NCBI GenBank assembly: GCA_019155185.1
Contig: CM032797.1
Location: 9,348,881 to 9,412,880 of the forward strand
Origin: Beaufortia kweichowensis
Lineage: Eukaryota; Chordata; Actinopteri; Cypriniformes; Gastromyzontidae
Reading direction: 5' to 3'
DNA: 64,000 nucleotides
This document shows, piece after piece, positions 1 through 11,528 of the stretch. The position numbers and the translations under genes are program-made. Numbering within the stretch: position 1 is the stretch's first letter; the number at the start of each line of letters is the position of its first letter. Under the pieces are notes generated by a model that saw nothing but the letters and a program-made list of their open reading frames with translations, was not told the origin of the DNA and ran no database searches.

Positions 1-3000
1 CGAATTTTGGAACAGGATTTGCCCGTAAGTTTGATGTCAATATATGTTTTTTCTTTTTGTTCAATATAAATTCCATCACAATAGTATGCTTCTCCATTGT
101 TTAATCATTCTACCCATGTTCTTCCTTCCCCAAGATGACACCCAGAAGGTGCAGTATGAGGACTGGCTCAGGGAAACTCAGCAGCTGCTTCAGATGCAGC
201 AGAAGTTCCTGGAAGATCAGATCGGAGCCCACAGGAAATCAAAGAAGGCCTTGTCAGCTAAACAGAGAACTGCCAAGAAAGCAGGGCGGGAGTTCCCTGA
301 AGAAGATGCCGAGCAGCTGAAACATGTGACAGAGCAGCAGGGAGTGGTGCAGAAACAGCTGGAGCAGGTAAAACATCTTACCGACATACAATAGAAATCA
401 TTGACAGCTTCATCCTCATAAGTTACCTCGCTTGCAGATCGAGTCTTTTCATAATAACACGTTTTCAAGTAAACTTCAATTATGTGTAATTAAATTAAAG
501 ACATTATTGTCTATTAACTGATGCATGTTGTTATTTGTTCTAACTTGCTCTTTCACATTATGTACTTTGTTTTCAAATTAAAGGTTCCAGTAACCATAAT
601 TATGGGAAATCGGTTATACAATTAAAAATGGTTCAGTAACCCTTAAATAATGTTGAAATATACTTTTATTTGATCAAAATTACTTTGTCTTGTTGCTGTA
701 TAGTTGCTGTATAGTAAAATGTTTTCTATTTTTATTATAAAATTTTTTTTATTTCAGTATTGCCATGGATGATTATCTAAAATGTAGCATTTCTAATATA
801 CAGTTGTTTACTTAAAATGTTTGTCGTTCAATAATCAAACACAAATAGTTCATATAATGTGTTATGTCTTTAAGGCCAGTAGAGCCCTTTGTTAAAAAAT
901 ATAGTTAGAATCATATAGTAAATCATCAGATTGTACTTTATGTAACCAGGTATAAGACAGTTTATCTTCCTCAACTTTCCATTTCAGTTCTTTCAGATTC
1001 CTAAAACTTTAAGACATTGACTTGAATTGAAATTTGAAAAAGTATGTTGTGTTAAACAAGATTCATTAAGATTATTTTTTGTGCTGGACCTAGATTCGCA
1101 AACAGCAGAAGGAGCATGCAGAGCTGATAGAGGAATACAGGGTCAAACAGCAGCAACAGAGTGGCATGCAGCCCCCAATGATACCTGGAATGCCACCAAT
1201 GCAGCCTAATGCTGGCATGATGCCAGTCGGGCCCCAAATGAACCAACCAATGATGAATCCTATGATGCCTGTTCGGCTCCACCCTGGGCAGACAGATGCG
1301 GCTAATATCCCCAACCCTGGAGGCTGGCACCCTGGAGCTACTGTTCCCAGCGGAGGACCTCAAATGCCCGGACTAATGTCATCTCAGATAGTGCAGGCAC
1401 AACCTACGCAGCCAGCAGTGCCTAGACCCAGTCAGAGCCAGACGGATGGCGAGTCGCCTCACGTAAATTTCGATGATACCAACCCGTTTAGCGAAGGCTT
1501 CCAGGAGCGTGAGCGCAAGGAGCGACTACGGGAGCAGCAGGAAAGGCAAAGGATACAGCTTATGAAAGAGGTGGAAAGGCAGCGTGTGCAACAGCAAGTC
1601 CCTAACTGCCAAGATGGTAGCATGAGGACCCTTACCCAGATGCCTTTTTATAACCAGGAGCTACCGCAGGACTTTATGCAGCCACCCAGAATGCAGCAGC
1701 AGATGCAAGGACCAGCATTTCCACAGCAACAGGGAATGCCAGGATTTGGTGGAGGACCGCCCCGACCCATGATGGGTAATGGCCCATTCCGTCAGGAAAT
1801 GGGACCTGGCTTTGTTTCTGAGAACTTTGCACCGCATGGGCCGAACTTTGTCCAAACACAACCTAGACCACAGAGGTATCCTGGGCCACATATGATGCAT
1901 CAAAATGCACCCCAAGGACATCCATTTTCAATGGAAGGGCCTACACCTTTGCCTCCAAATTTTCCAGGTTCAGGCCCCTCGCTGATCCAGCTGTACTCCA
2001 ACATCATCCCAGAGGAGAAGGGCAAGAAGAAAAGAAATCGTAAGAAGAAGAAAGATGATGACTGCGAGTCACTGAGAGCACCCTCGACACCTCACTCAGA
2101 CCTCACTGCACCTTTAACACCGTGTGTATCAGACACATCATCCACACCTACGAGGAACCCAATGGTCTTTGGTGAGCATGAGCCTTGCGAGACGTCTCAG
2201 CCCGGTTCGTCCACCCCGGGCTCCATGTGCAGCCAGCCACACTCTGAACTAGAGCGGCAGCTCTCAGAAGGCAGCTGCGGTGGAGGGACTGAGATGGATA
2301 GGATTCTCTCCAACATCAAACTGGAGAAGATAGAGGCAAGTGACTGCCATGGACATAAGGGAATGGATATGGATATAGGGATGGTGAAGGTGGAAGGAGA
2401 CAGGGAAGGAATGTTTTCTCATTCTGCAAGCCAAAGTCCGGCAAACAGCTCGAAAGGAGAAGCTGGGAACGAACTCCTTAAACATCTACTGAAGGATAAG
2501 AGAACTCCGCCTCGTGTATTACCCCATCAGAGGTCTGAAGACAGCCTGAGGTCAGAGGAAGATGGATCCATAGACAGCAAAGCATTGCTGCGGCAGAGCT
2601 CGATGGACAGCACTGGGGTGAGTCATTGATACTGCAAGAGTTATTATATAAATCTGGTTCCAGCATTGTATTTTTTGTCGGTCATTCTTTCTGGTAACAG
2701 TCAATGCAGACTACAGTCTCACAAGTAATAATATCTCTGACCAATTTTCATTTTCTTTCCTTTTTGCAGACATTTTCTGATTCAAACCACCCTGACTTCC
2801 TGGACCATTCTTTTCGGAGGACAAGAAAAAGCAGAGGAACAAGAGGGTCCCCAAGAGCGGAGAGAGACCAGCCCCCCGCTGTAAAAAGAGGAAGAAAGAA
2901 GAGGATGAAAGTCACGCACTGTATTCCTCGACTGAGCCAGTAATGACCCAGTTAAAGCAGGTATGACACAATGGTCTTCTCAGTTTACATTATTGTGCTA

Positions 3001-6000
3001 AAGTGAAGTGTGTTTACATGTGCAACAAAACACTAATAATTATCATCTCATAAAAGTCCCAGAAAAAAGAATCACAAATGTCTAAATATCTCCAAAACAG
3101 AAGTTTTAATGTCTTAAACTGTGCTCAGATTTGCCAATTTACCAGACTTAATTACATTTCTCATCCATTTTTACAAGATCAAATAATGAGCTATACTATT
3201 CTCATTCATTGAAAAGCTCTAAATGTTAGACAAGACAAGAAAACACAGCACAGCTTAAAGCTTGGATATCAGGTCTATCTAAAACTTTTCTGTAAAAAAG
3301 AAAAGTATCCATGTAAACTTAGCTATTGTTAAACATAACTGTGATAGAGAGCCTGTTCATAGTTTATTTTGTTCATGGCTGTCCATTGCGGTCAATATTG
3401 TTATGTTTATCTAGATTATAACCATTTTGTGTCCATATGAAAATGACTTTTAATCACATGATTAAAGGGAGGCTGTGCCATATAGAATCATGGCTTGTTT
3501 ATCATCACAACAGAGATCACACGGCAGAGCAGGACAGTGCTATTACATAAAAGAAAATCATTTGAGCAAGATATTATGGTCTTAGGCCAGAATCAAGACT
3601 GAGTACTCGCAGGGCGATAGAGTTACCTTTAAATGTATGTGCCGTTAAACCACATGCCATTTTCCAGAAGCCAGTAATAACATGTGGATAGCTGTGCTGG
3701 CTTTAAAGGGATAGTTCACCATCCTGTCATTCCAAACCTTGCATGACTTTCTTCTGCAGAACACAAAAGAAGATATGTGGCCCTGTCCACCAGGCTAAAG
3801 TCTAAAAATCTAATTCTAAGATATCTTTTGTGTTCTACAGAAGAAAGAGTTATATACAGGTTTTAAAGACATTACAGTAAATAAACAATGACAGACCTTT
3901 TATTTTTAGATGAATTATCTGTTGAACTCTTGCTCAGCAAGATTCTCGTTTAGCGCCCCTTGTGGCAGTACTCAGAATTACACTATCTTGTCCTATTTTA
4001 AAATGCATCGACTTGATTTCTCTAATATACTAATTTTGATTAATTAATTAGTATTAATCAATTATGTTCAAGCAAGAGATCTAATGGCTTTTAATGCAGT
4101 TTGAAGCATGACCTTTATCTCACCATTCTTGTGTTTCTCCTTGTGTCTCATTCTTTCATTGCATCAGCAGCTCTCTCTCTTACCTCTAATGGAGCCTCTG
4201 GTGGGGGTGAATTTTGCTCACTTTGTGCCCTACGGAGGAGGACAGCTGGATGGAGAGAGCCGTCTCTCAGGCACATTTGGGAGCGCCTCGTTGGATGGCG
4301 TGTCAGACTATTACTCTCAACTGATTTACAAGGTAGTTAAGAGCAGCCATCACAATTGTAGCATCAAGTAAAATCTTTTTAGATGTGTAGTGGGTGTCTA
4401 ACATTTTTGTCTCTTTACAGCAGAACAATCTGAGTAATCCCCCCACGCCCCCTGCCTCTCTGCCTCCGACCCCTCCTCCAGTGGCACGACAGAAACTGCT
4501 CAATGGTTTTGCCACAACAGAAGAACTCGCTAGCAAAGGTGCCGTCATTGCTGGACATGATGGTGAGTAACATTTGTCTTTTTTTTGGATAGACTTTTTG
4601 TTAAAGACAATTGACTCGATCAATAGCACTTGTAGTCTGTTGTTTCTTATAATGGTTTTGACATCTGTTTGTAAAGCAAATATTGACAGAAACAGATTTA
4701 TAATGAGTGACCTACAATGGATTTTGGTTCATTTGTTTGTTTTTACAGTCACCAAAGGGCTGCTTTCCAGACCACTGCAGTTTAAAGCTGAGGAGGAGCT
4801 GCTGGCCCGAGCTCTTGCTCAAGGGCCCAAAACTGTCAATGTACCGGCCTCTCTTCCCACCCCACCGCATAACAACCAGGAAGACCTCAGGTCAGTTAGA
4901 CTAGCACGTTTACCCTGCCAATTTTAGTATGTTGTTTCAGAGTCTGCTATGGAGATCTTCAAATGTAGATATGTTTAGTTATAGCCGTTAAAAAAAACAG
5001 GACATTATTCTTATTCTCTTAATATTAAAAAGTCAAGAAAGGTTATTTTTCAATATTTATTTTTTAATATGTGCATAAAAATACATATAAACAAGACAAA
5101 TTAATCACAAGCATCTCAATTAAAACTCAATGAATGTCACATACACAGGAGCCAGGAACACTGTGAGGACCGGGACACCCCGGACAGCTTTGTCCCATCC
5201 TCCTCCCCGGAGAGCGTCTGTGGCATGGAGATCAGTCGCTATCCTGATCTGTCATTGGTCAAAGAGGAACCTCCTTCTCCAGCTATGTCTCCTGTAATCC
5301 CAATGTTTCCTGTATTTAGAGGCAAAGGTAACTATTTCCTTCCTTTTTGGCTCATAGCAGAGATGCGTTGTTGGTGACCACGGTGGATTCGATTTTAAGA
5401 TGTTAATTGCTGTTTTTATTTAGGGTCAGAGGTTAGGTTGCGAGAGGTCAAGACAGAGCCTTCATCTATGTTCTTTGGCTCTTCCTTCGGATCGGGGCAG
5501 AATGGTTCCAACACTGGACTGGTGTCCATTGCCATCACACTAAAACCAGCTGCCGCTGAGGTGAGCTTTTCCTATGGTAACTGTGATTGTTATGTTGTTA
5601 ACAGAATTCCTTTATATATGCTAATGCCGAGATACTGAAGGATGAGTACAATGCAGAATGTCTAAAAAATTTAATAATGTAAAATGTAAAAGTGATGAGT
5701 TACTTGCTCAAGTTTAATAGATACGTTGTGTATATAATATTACATAATTTAATACATAAAGCATTGTTTTTTTTGTTAATCTTGATTTTGTTCTTGTTTT
5801 AGAACATCACTGATGTCGTGGCAGCTATTGCAGACCTGATCCGTGTAAAGATTCCCAGCAGTTATGAAGTCAGCAGTGGGCCCGGGAATATGGGTGCCGT
5901 CAGGACCTCTGTGGAGTTACATTCAGCAGCTTCTGCTCTTCAACAGCCGAACGGACCTGCGCCCACACGGCCTGGAGCACCTCAGCAACTGCAGATACAG

Positions 6001-9000
6001 CAGAACCATAACAGAAGTGAGAGAAAAACTACTTAAACATGTTTGGGAACTTTTTTAGAAGTGCTGTAACTGCCACAGCGGAGACAAAGATTTTGTGTTG
6101 TGCTGAATATATAGGTTTATTACCATACCATTAAATATACATTTAAAAGCACACATAATGTGTAATATTGTAATAAATGATTAATGCATTAACTAGAAAT
6201 ATCTAGCAAGAATGTTGTGATATCTTATATATATCTCTCACTGCACAAATTGAGCATTAAATTATTAGCAAACTACAATTTGTTCAATTCTGTCCATTTT
6301 TAAATCTGTTTTTATTTTAGTTATTTAAAAAAATAACATTAACATTTTTTATTATATTTTAATTCATGTTTATTATGAAAATTAGATTTTGACATCTCAG
6401 ATAAATTGAAAAACCTGCTTACACTCAATTTAACCATAACATGAGAATTGAGATCTAATTGTTGATCCATCCGTTGTTAACAGTGCAGTTGTGTATCAAT
6501 GTCTGGCTCAGATGCTGACAGAAAATCACTATTGATTTTGTGAACGATTGGAGAAGCTACTTAAAACCAGCAGTGATCTTGACCTGAAGTCTGTTCATCT
6601 GTGTCAGATATTCACTTAATGAATGTGCTCAATCAAATTAAAAGCCTTAGAATACAAGATTACGCCTCGTCCGTCACAGGAAAATGACTCGCCTCTCAAT
6701 GCTAATTGTGTAACTACTGTTTTTACGCTAATCAGAGCTGATAGGAGGAAGCTGTTCTGTTTATTGACAGCTGCTGGTCTCTTTCAGGTCTTAATAGAGA
6801 GCAGTATAAAAAGGAGCAGCCGAGGCAGCAATGGTGTGGACACTGTAAAGTGGTTGTTCTGGGTAACGGCGTGAGGAAAACTGCCAAAGATGAGCAAGGC
6901 AAAGGACAGGTATGAATATATTCTGGAGGGATTTGATTTGTTATGTCTATATTCAAATATCAGTGTAAAGTGGAAATCTCAATCCATTTTTACTTTCGCT
7001 GTGTTGTGTAATATTTTCAAATGAAGCACAATCTGTAGAAAACTGTTTTACTAGAAAATACATCAACACTAAAAATAAAATCAAAGTGATTTTTTTTTGT
7101 GCAATAAACCTTTATTAAGACAATGTTAATTTTAGGTAAATTCACTTTTCTTAGATTAGGAATATTAGTATTAGTTTCTAAATTTTCCTTGTCTGTTTTT
7201 TTTTTTAAGGAATCACAGTTAAGTTCTCATGGGGGTTTGGTGTTCTGTAGTCATAGCTGTCTCATTCTTCACTCGTCATCTTCACAGTCCAACGGAAATA
7301 CAGAAACCAAGGTTTGTTTATTCTGTCATAATAACCCATACACAAACAGTTTTGTGATTGTGTGCAGATGATTTTGTTTGACAGACTTTACTTTCTAAAC
7401 ATTGCTCACATGTGTTTCAGACATCTGTTGCTCTGCTTACTGAGAACGCTTTGAAACAAAGTCCTTCCAAAGTCCAGCACCAGTACAGCAACAACATGTC
7501 CTCGCTAGATGTTCACTGCCTGGCACAACTCCAGCCCAAGCCATCCTCCCTACGCACGGTTTTCACCCCAACACATGCGATCAAGACCGAATCCAAACCT
7601 GAAAGCATATCAGAAAGCCATCTTAAAGTGACGGTTAAGCTGAAACCACGCTTGCAGAACCTCTCAGAAGACAAACCGTGGCATCACGGCAAGCGCTGGA
7701 AAGGTCTGCGTTGGCGAAAATGGACGGTACAGATTGTGATACCAAAAGCTGCAGGCCAAACATCTGAAGCTGAGGTGGAGGAGCTCTTGCGGCAGCTGAA
7801 CTCATCCCTGCGGCCTTGCTCTACCACCCGAGATCATCGCCGGTGCTGTTTCTGCCAGCAGGTTGGTGATGGGCTGACAGATGGTCCTGCCCGGCTGCTG
7901 AACCTGGACTTGGACACCTGGGTGCATCTCAACTGTGCCCTCTGGTCATCTGAAGTCTATGAGACACAAGCCGGCGCACTGATCAACGTGGAACTAGCAC
8001 GCCAGCGTGGGCAAACGGTCGTCTGTGCGTTTTGCCAGCGTTTGGGCGCAACAAGCGGCTGTCACCGGTTGCGTTGCCTCAACATCTACCACTTTACCTG
8101 TGCGCTCCAGGCTGGCTGTACGTTTTTCAAAGACAAGACGATGCTGTGCCACCAGCACCGACCGCGGGGAGCCGGCGCCGCCGCTGGCCTGCACTTAGAG
8201 CAGCAGTTGCGCTGCTTCTCCGTGTTCCGCCGTGTCTTCGTGCAGCGCAGCGAATTGCAGCAGCTGGCGGCAGCCGTGCAGCAGCCCGAGCGTGGCCACA
8301 CCTTCCGCGTGGGTAGTTTGCTTTTTCACACGATGGGTCAGCTGCCACCTGCCTTGCTGCCCACCTTCCATTCATCCACAGCCATCTTTCCACCTGGCTA
8401 CGAGGCCAGCCGTCTGTACTGGAGCATGAGGCACGGTCAGAAGCGCTGCCGATACGTCTGCTCGGTGGAGGAGCACGAGGGCCGTCCAGAGTTCAGCATC
8501 CGTGTCGTTGAGCAGGGATATGAGGATCTGGTGCTCACTGACACCAGTGCTAAAGGTACAGCTGCAGTCTCAATACTACTCATTATCAGAGTCACACGGT
8601 GTCCTAACCTTGGCACAACATCCCAAAGCATCTGATATGTGGCATTAGATGCATTTCATCTTTTTATTATCACTCTTGTGTTGTAGGAGTCTGGGACAAG
8701 GTTCTTGGGCCGGTGGCAGAGAGACGGGCAGAGACGGGCATGCTGAGACTGTTTCCTGTATATATAAAGGGAGAGGATTTGTTCGGGCTCACCATCTCAG
8801 CCGTTACCCGCATTGCTGAATCGGTAACTGCACTTTAACTTAACACTATTAATTGCATATTGTAAAATTAAGATATATTGGTTTTAAGAATTGTCTAGTT
8901 CTAATTGAATCAGAAAATTTAGGATAATGAGTTTTTAATCCCTTTCCATATTCTTCTATGGCTTCAGCACATGTTTTGCCTTTGAATGCCTAAAAATTCT

Positions 9001-11528
9001 GATTATTTATTATTTACTCACATTTTTGGGTTAGTTTGGATATGATGTTTTAAAATTGATTTAATTCATTTATTATAATGAAACATTTTCATGATTAAAT
9101 TATTGTTCATTTTAAATGGAAAGTTGTATTATTGATTTCAAGAATGTTGGCTAATTGGTTATTGGCTTGATCGATCACTAATGTACAGTTTGTTACAATA
9201 ATGTAATTTTGCCGATCATCTCTATGTTTTAGCTGCCGGGTGTAGAGGCGTGCTCCAGGTACCGATTCCGTTATGGACGTAACCCCATGTTGACGCTCCC
9301 TCTGTCAATCAATCCATCCGGCAGCGCACGTTCCGAGTTGCAGATCTTCCCCCATCATGAGAGGTCATTGCTTTTATCAGAAAAAGATTTCTGATTGTAT
9401 TGCAAAAAGTACGATTTTGACTTTGCAGACGACTGTACTAAAAATTTTTTTTATATACAAACAGGGTGAAGATCCTCTCTGTGTGGAACAGAACATCTCA
9501 CTGCATCCAGAATTCAACCTTGGAAAGCAGATCATCTCACAGCAAACACTTTGTGCACTCCAAGTCATCTCAATACCGCCGACTGACCAGCGAGTGGAAA
9601 ACGAATGTTTACCTGGCTCACTCGCGTATCCAGGTGAGTCCATGAACATCAGTCAGTCATGACGAACAATATAGGCCGACCCTGGGTTTGTTCCTGATGT
9701 CTCTTTGGTCTTCTTTATTCCATTTTCATTATTCCAGTTTAACTATAGTTTTAATAGTATTAAATACATTTAACCAACAGCAATGACATCACTGTAATAA
9801 TTTTATATTGCATTGTGATCTGTGATTGTGGTTCTTTTATTTTATGTATCTATTCTGCATCTGTCTGTAGCTGCCTTTACACTAAAACAGCCGAGAAGAC
9901 ATCTTGACGGTAGCAAACTAACATAGCTTTCAGAAATGCAAATTGCAAAGTGTTACTCACATGTAGACCACCATATATAATGGTGTTTGATAGTGGAAAT
10001 GTGTAAAAATGTTTCTATATCAAACAATATAATATAATCATAGTTTGGTTATATTTCCAGTCAAACTAAAATGGTTTATATAATAAAATTATTGATCATA
10101 ATATAAAGCACAGACAGAATGTAAGAGCATGTCCTCTTTCTGTATTGTTACATAGTTTTTTTGTTCTTGTTGCTAATGTGTATGTGTGTGAGGACTGTAG
10201 CCTTGGGTATTGATGCATGTGTAATGCTGCGCGTCTTCAGGGTCTTGGACTGTTCGCGGCACGTGACATTGAGAAACAGACAATGGTGATTGAATACATG
10301 GGGGATATTCTGCGCACTGAGGTGGCCATGAGGAAGGAGCTGCTGTACAAGTCTATGGTAAAGCTCAAGCACTGAGCCTTTAGTACAGGGAATAATGTTA
10401 CCTTGATAGACTGTCCAGATACATTTGTCTAAATCTGAGTGAATTCCTCCCACAGAACCGGCCAGCTTACATGTTCCGCATCAACAACGAAAAAGTTATC
10501 GATGCAACCCGCTCCGGAAGCCCTGCCAGGTAAGAAATGTACTTGGGTTATCACATCAGTCTTTAGAGGACTGCAGATATAGGATAGGTTAATGAAGATT
10601 AAGTCATAATTAATTTTATTGTAATTTCTCCCATAGGTACATCAACCATTCCTGTTCACCAAATTGTGTGGCTGAGGTTGTGACGTTCGAGCGGGGCTAT
10701 AAGATTATCATCAACGCAGCTCGCAGGATTGAAAGAGGAGAGGAGGTGAGGGGGGTTTCTTGTGCCCAATCATATCATAGCGTCATTTATTTGCATGCAC
10801 TGTCAGCGGTGATTTAGTATCTGATTCAGTAAAGGAATTATGCATATTAGCTAATGCCACAAACATGACCAAAAATGAATATGCACAAAACAGAATTTGG
10901 AGTATTGGGTTGTGCTGGATTCAGCACATTGATGTGATCCTGTATTGCTTACAGCATCATTCCATTTCTGCAATCCAGACACCTGAATCTGGTCTTAGAA
11001 AAGCTGAAAGTGCTGTTGACTATGTTGTGTGGCTGGACAAATGCCCGATTATTAAACACCCGACTTTCTGCATCATCTGATCTGAAAATGTACATAATCG
11101 TCTCTTTTAAATATGTTTTCCCCTTACTGCTTGTATTCCATTTGTGGCAATAGCAGAACGTTACAAGCACATTTTAAAATATGCCAATTTTACACAGAAA
11201 AGAGGCTTGTTTGTTTTTAGGCTTAATTTAAATACCAGATTCCGTGTGGTTAGTGAATATGTTTTTATTTATTTCAATATTGTTGCAGTTTTACTGCACT
11301 GAAATACCATGTTTATAAGTGACGCTACTGTTTAGTAATTCACTCTTACAGTAAGTGTCTGTTCTTATAAAACATCATAAAACTATTTCCAGTGCTTATG
11401 GTTTTTAACAGCCTTTGAATGATTTTGTGTTTTAGCTGTGCTACGATTACAAGCTCGCTTTGGTTAAAGATCAGAGCAAGATCCCATGTCACTGTGGAGC
11501 TGCCAACTGCCGCAAATGGATAAACTGA
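1..11528 (+). CDS. kmt2c: kmt2c (MLL3) histone H3K4 methyltransferase, C-terminal part, 20 exons
   Basis: Nuclear catalytic subunit of the MLL3/4 COMPASS complex, which methylates H3K4 at enhancers. The 5' part lies left of the window. Exons read: 1-24 (partial), 135-367, 1094-2617, 2820-2960 (or from 2770, see that entry), 4168-4332, 4421-4562, 4749-4890, 5149-5327, 5424-5560, 5803-6016, 6788-6909, 7210-7311, 7421-8555, 8687-8823, 9233-9363, 9465-9633, 10241-10357, 10456-10529, 10637-10745, 11436-11528. With the 2820 acceptor all junctions are GT-AG and phase-consistent, giving about 1,695 residues and a TGA at 11526. Signature stretches: coiled coil with KVQYEDWL (135-367), SLPTPPHNNQE (about 4845-4885), RDTPDSFVPSSSPES (about 5170-5215), extended PHD, FYRN/FYRC, Win motif, SET and post-SET. 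KMT2C rather than KMT2D is favoured by VVTFERGYKIII and GEELCYDYK near the end. The ohnolog (kmt2ca/kmt2cb) is unresolved. Confidence 0.95.
1094..2617 (+). CDS. kmt2c: kmt2c large Met/Pro/Gln-rich exon with coiled coil, NLS and LxxLL motif
   Basis: A single 508-codon exon, phase 0 at both ends (acceptor cctag, donor gtgagt). It starts IRKQQKEHAELIEEYR, then a Met/Pro/Gln-rich stretch from about 1160 to 1300. A charged predicted coiled coil follows (QERERKERLREQQERQR, about 1500-1600), then a Gly/Pro/Met-rich low-complexity part. A basic cluster KKKRNRKKKK at about 2023-2053 looks like a nuclear localisation signal. ELLKHLL at 2471-2491 contains an LxxLL nuclear-receptor box (LKHLL), also present at this place in human MLL3 as I recall it. 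No catalytic domain lies in this exon; it is probably a disordered coactivator-binding part. Confidence 0.93.
2770..2960 (+). CDS. kmt2c: kmt2c basic exon with ambiguous 5' end (two acceptors, frame conflict)
   Basis: The strong acceptor tttttgcag ends at 2769. Entering there in the required phase 0 reads 57 codons and then stops (TAA 2941-2943), removing all FYR and SET domains. The conserved lysine/arginine-rich MLL3 segment (DKKKQRNKR, later KKRKKEEDE and YSSTEPV, ending LKQ) is in another frame from about 2814. Two explanations fit. A second, weaker acceptor at 2818-2819 (ttcttttcggag) would start the exon at 2820 in phase 0 with a perfect in-frame join. Alternatively one T is missing from the T4 run at 2811-2814. 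The stretch 2770-2813 is itself open in frame. The donor is cag/gtatga at 2961. Confidence 0.75.
3703..3866. repeat. Fish foldback repeat, GGGATAGTTCACC family, copy 1
   Basis: Begins ctttaaagggatagttcacc, followed by tgtcattccaaaccttgcatgac and cttctgcagaacacaaaagaag. It returns as an inverted arm (cttttgtgttctacagaagaaag). The motifs match a very common cyprinid non-autonomous element that I know by sequence but cannot name with certainty. Inside a kmt2c intron. Confidence 0.65.
7421..8555 (+). CDS. kmt2c: kmt2c exon coding extended PHD finger and FYRN/FYRC
   Basis: 378 codons plus one base, notably GC-richer than its surroundings. The first half is a linker with YSNNMSSLDVHCLAQLQPK and LKVTVKLKPRL. 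The extended PHD (ePHD) runs from about 7838 to 8165: CCFC, then DGLTDGPARLLNLDLDTWVH, LNCALWSSEVYETQAGAL, a second zinc knuckle CAFCQRLGATSGCH, and YHFTCAL..DKTMLCHQH. FYRN follows (HTFRVGSLLFHTMGQL to FPPGYEASRLYW, about 8298-8425), then FYRC starts (CRYVCSVEEHEGRPEFSIRV), continuing into exon 8687-8823. FYRN and FYRC fold together, and the ePHD of the MLL3/4 proteins reads histone H4 tails. Zinc ligands appear intact. Ends in phase 1 at gctaaag/gtacag. Confidence 0.95.
9233..9363 (+). CDS. kmt2c: kmt2c exon with WDR5-binding Win motif
   Basis: Starts LPGVEACSRYRFRYGRNP, the end of the FYR region, and carries GSARSE at 9320-9337. This matches the MLL-family Win motif, whose central arginine inserts into WDR5 and lets the WRAD module activate SET. 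The key arginine is present (cgt at 9329-9331). The exon ends in phase 2 at 9363 (gagag/gtcatt) and joins exon 9465-9633, which encodes the linker HSKHFVHSKSSQYRRLTSEW and the pre-SET VYLAHSRIQ. Confidence 0.88.
10241..11528 (+). CDS. kmt2c: kmt2c SET and post-SET domain exons
   Basis: Four exons, 10241-10357, 10456-10529, 10637-10745 and 11436-11528, encode the catalytic SET domain. GLGLFAARDIEKQTMVIEYM is the SAM-binding SET-N; ARYINHSCSPNC contains the NHSC pseudoknot motif; GEELCYDYK holds the catalytic tyrosines; CHCGAANCRKW is the post-SET zinc motif with three cysteines. The protein ends KWIN. Catalytic landmarks are kept. Compared with my memory of human MLL3, differences cluster in SET-I (KSMNRPAYMFRINNEKVIDAT, against QNRGVYMFRMDNDHVIDAT) and just before post-SET (KLALVKDQSKIP against KFDFEDDQHKIP). 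Confidence 0.95.
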
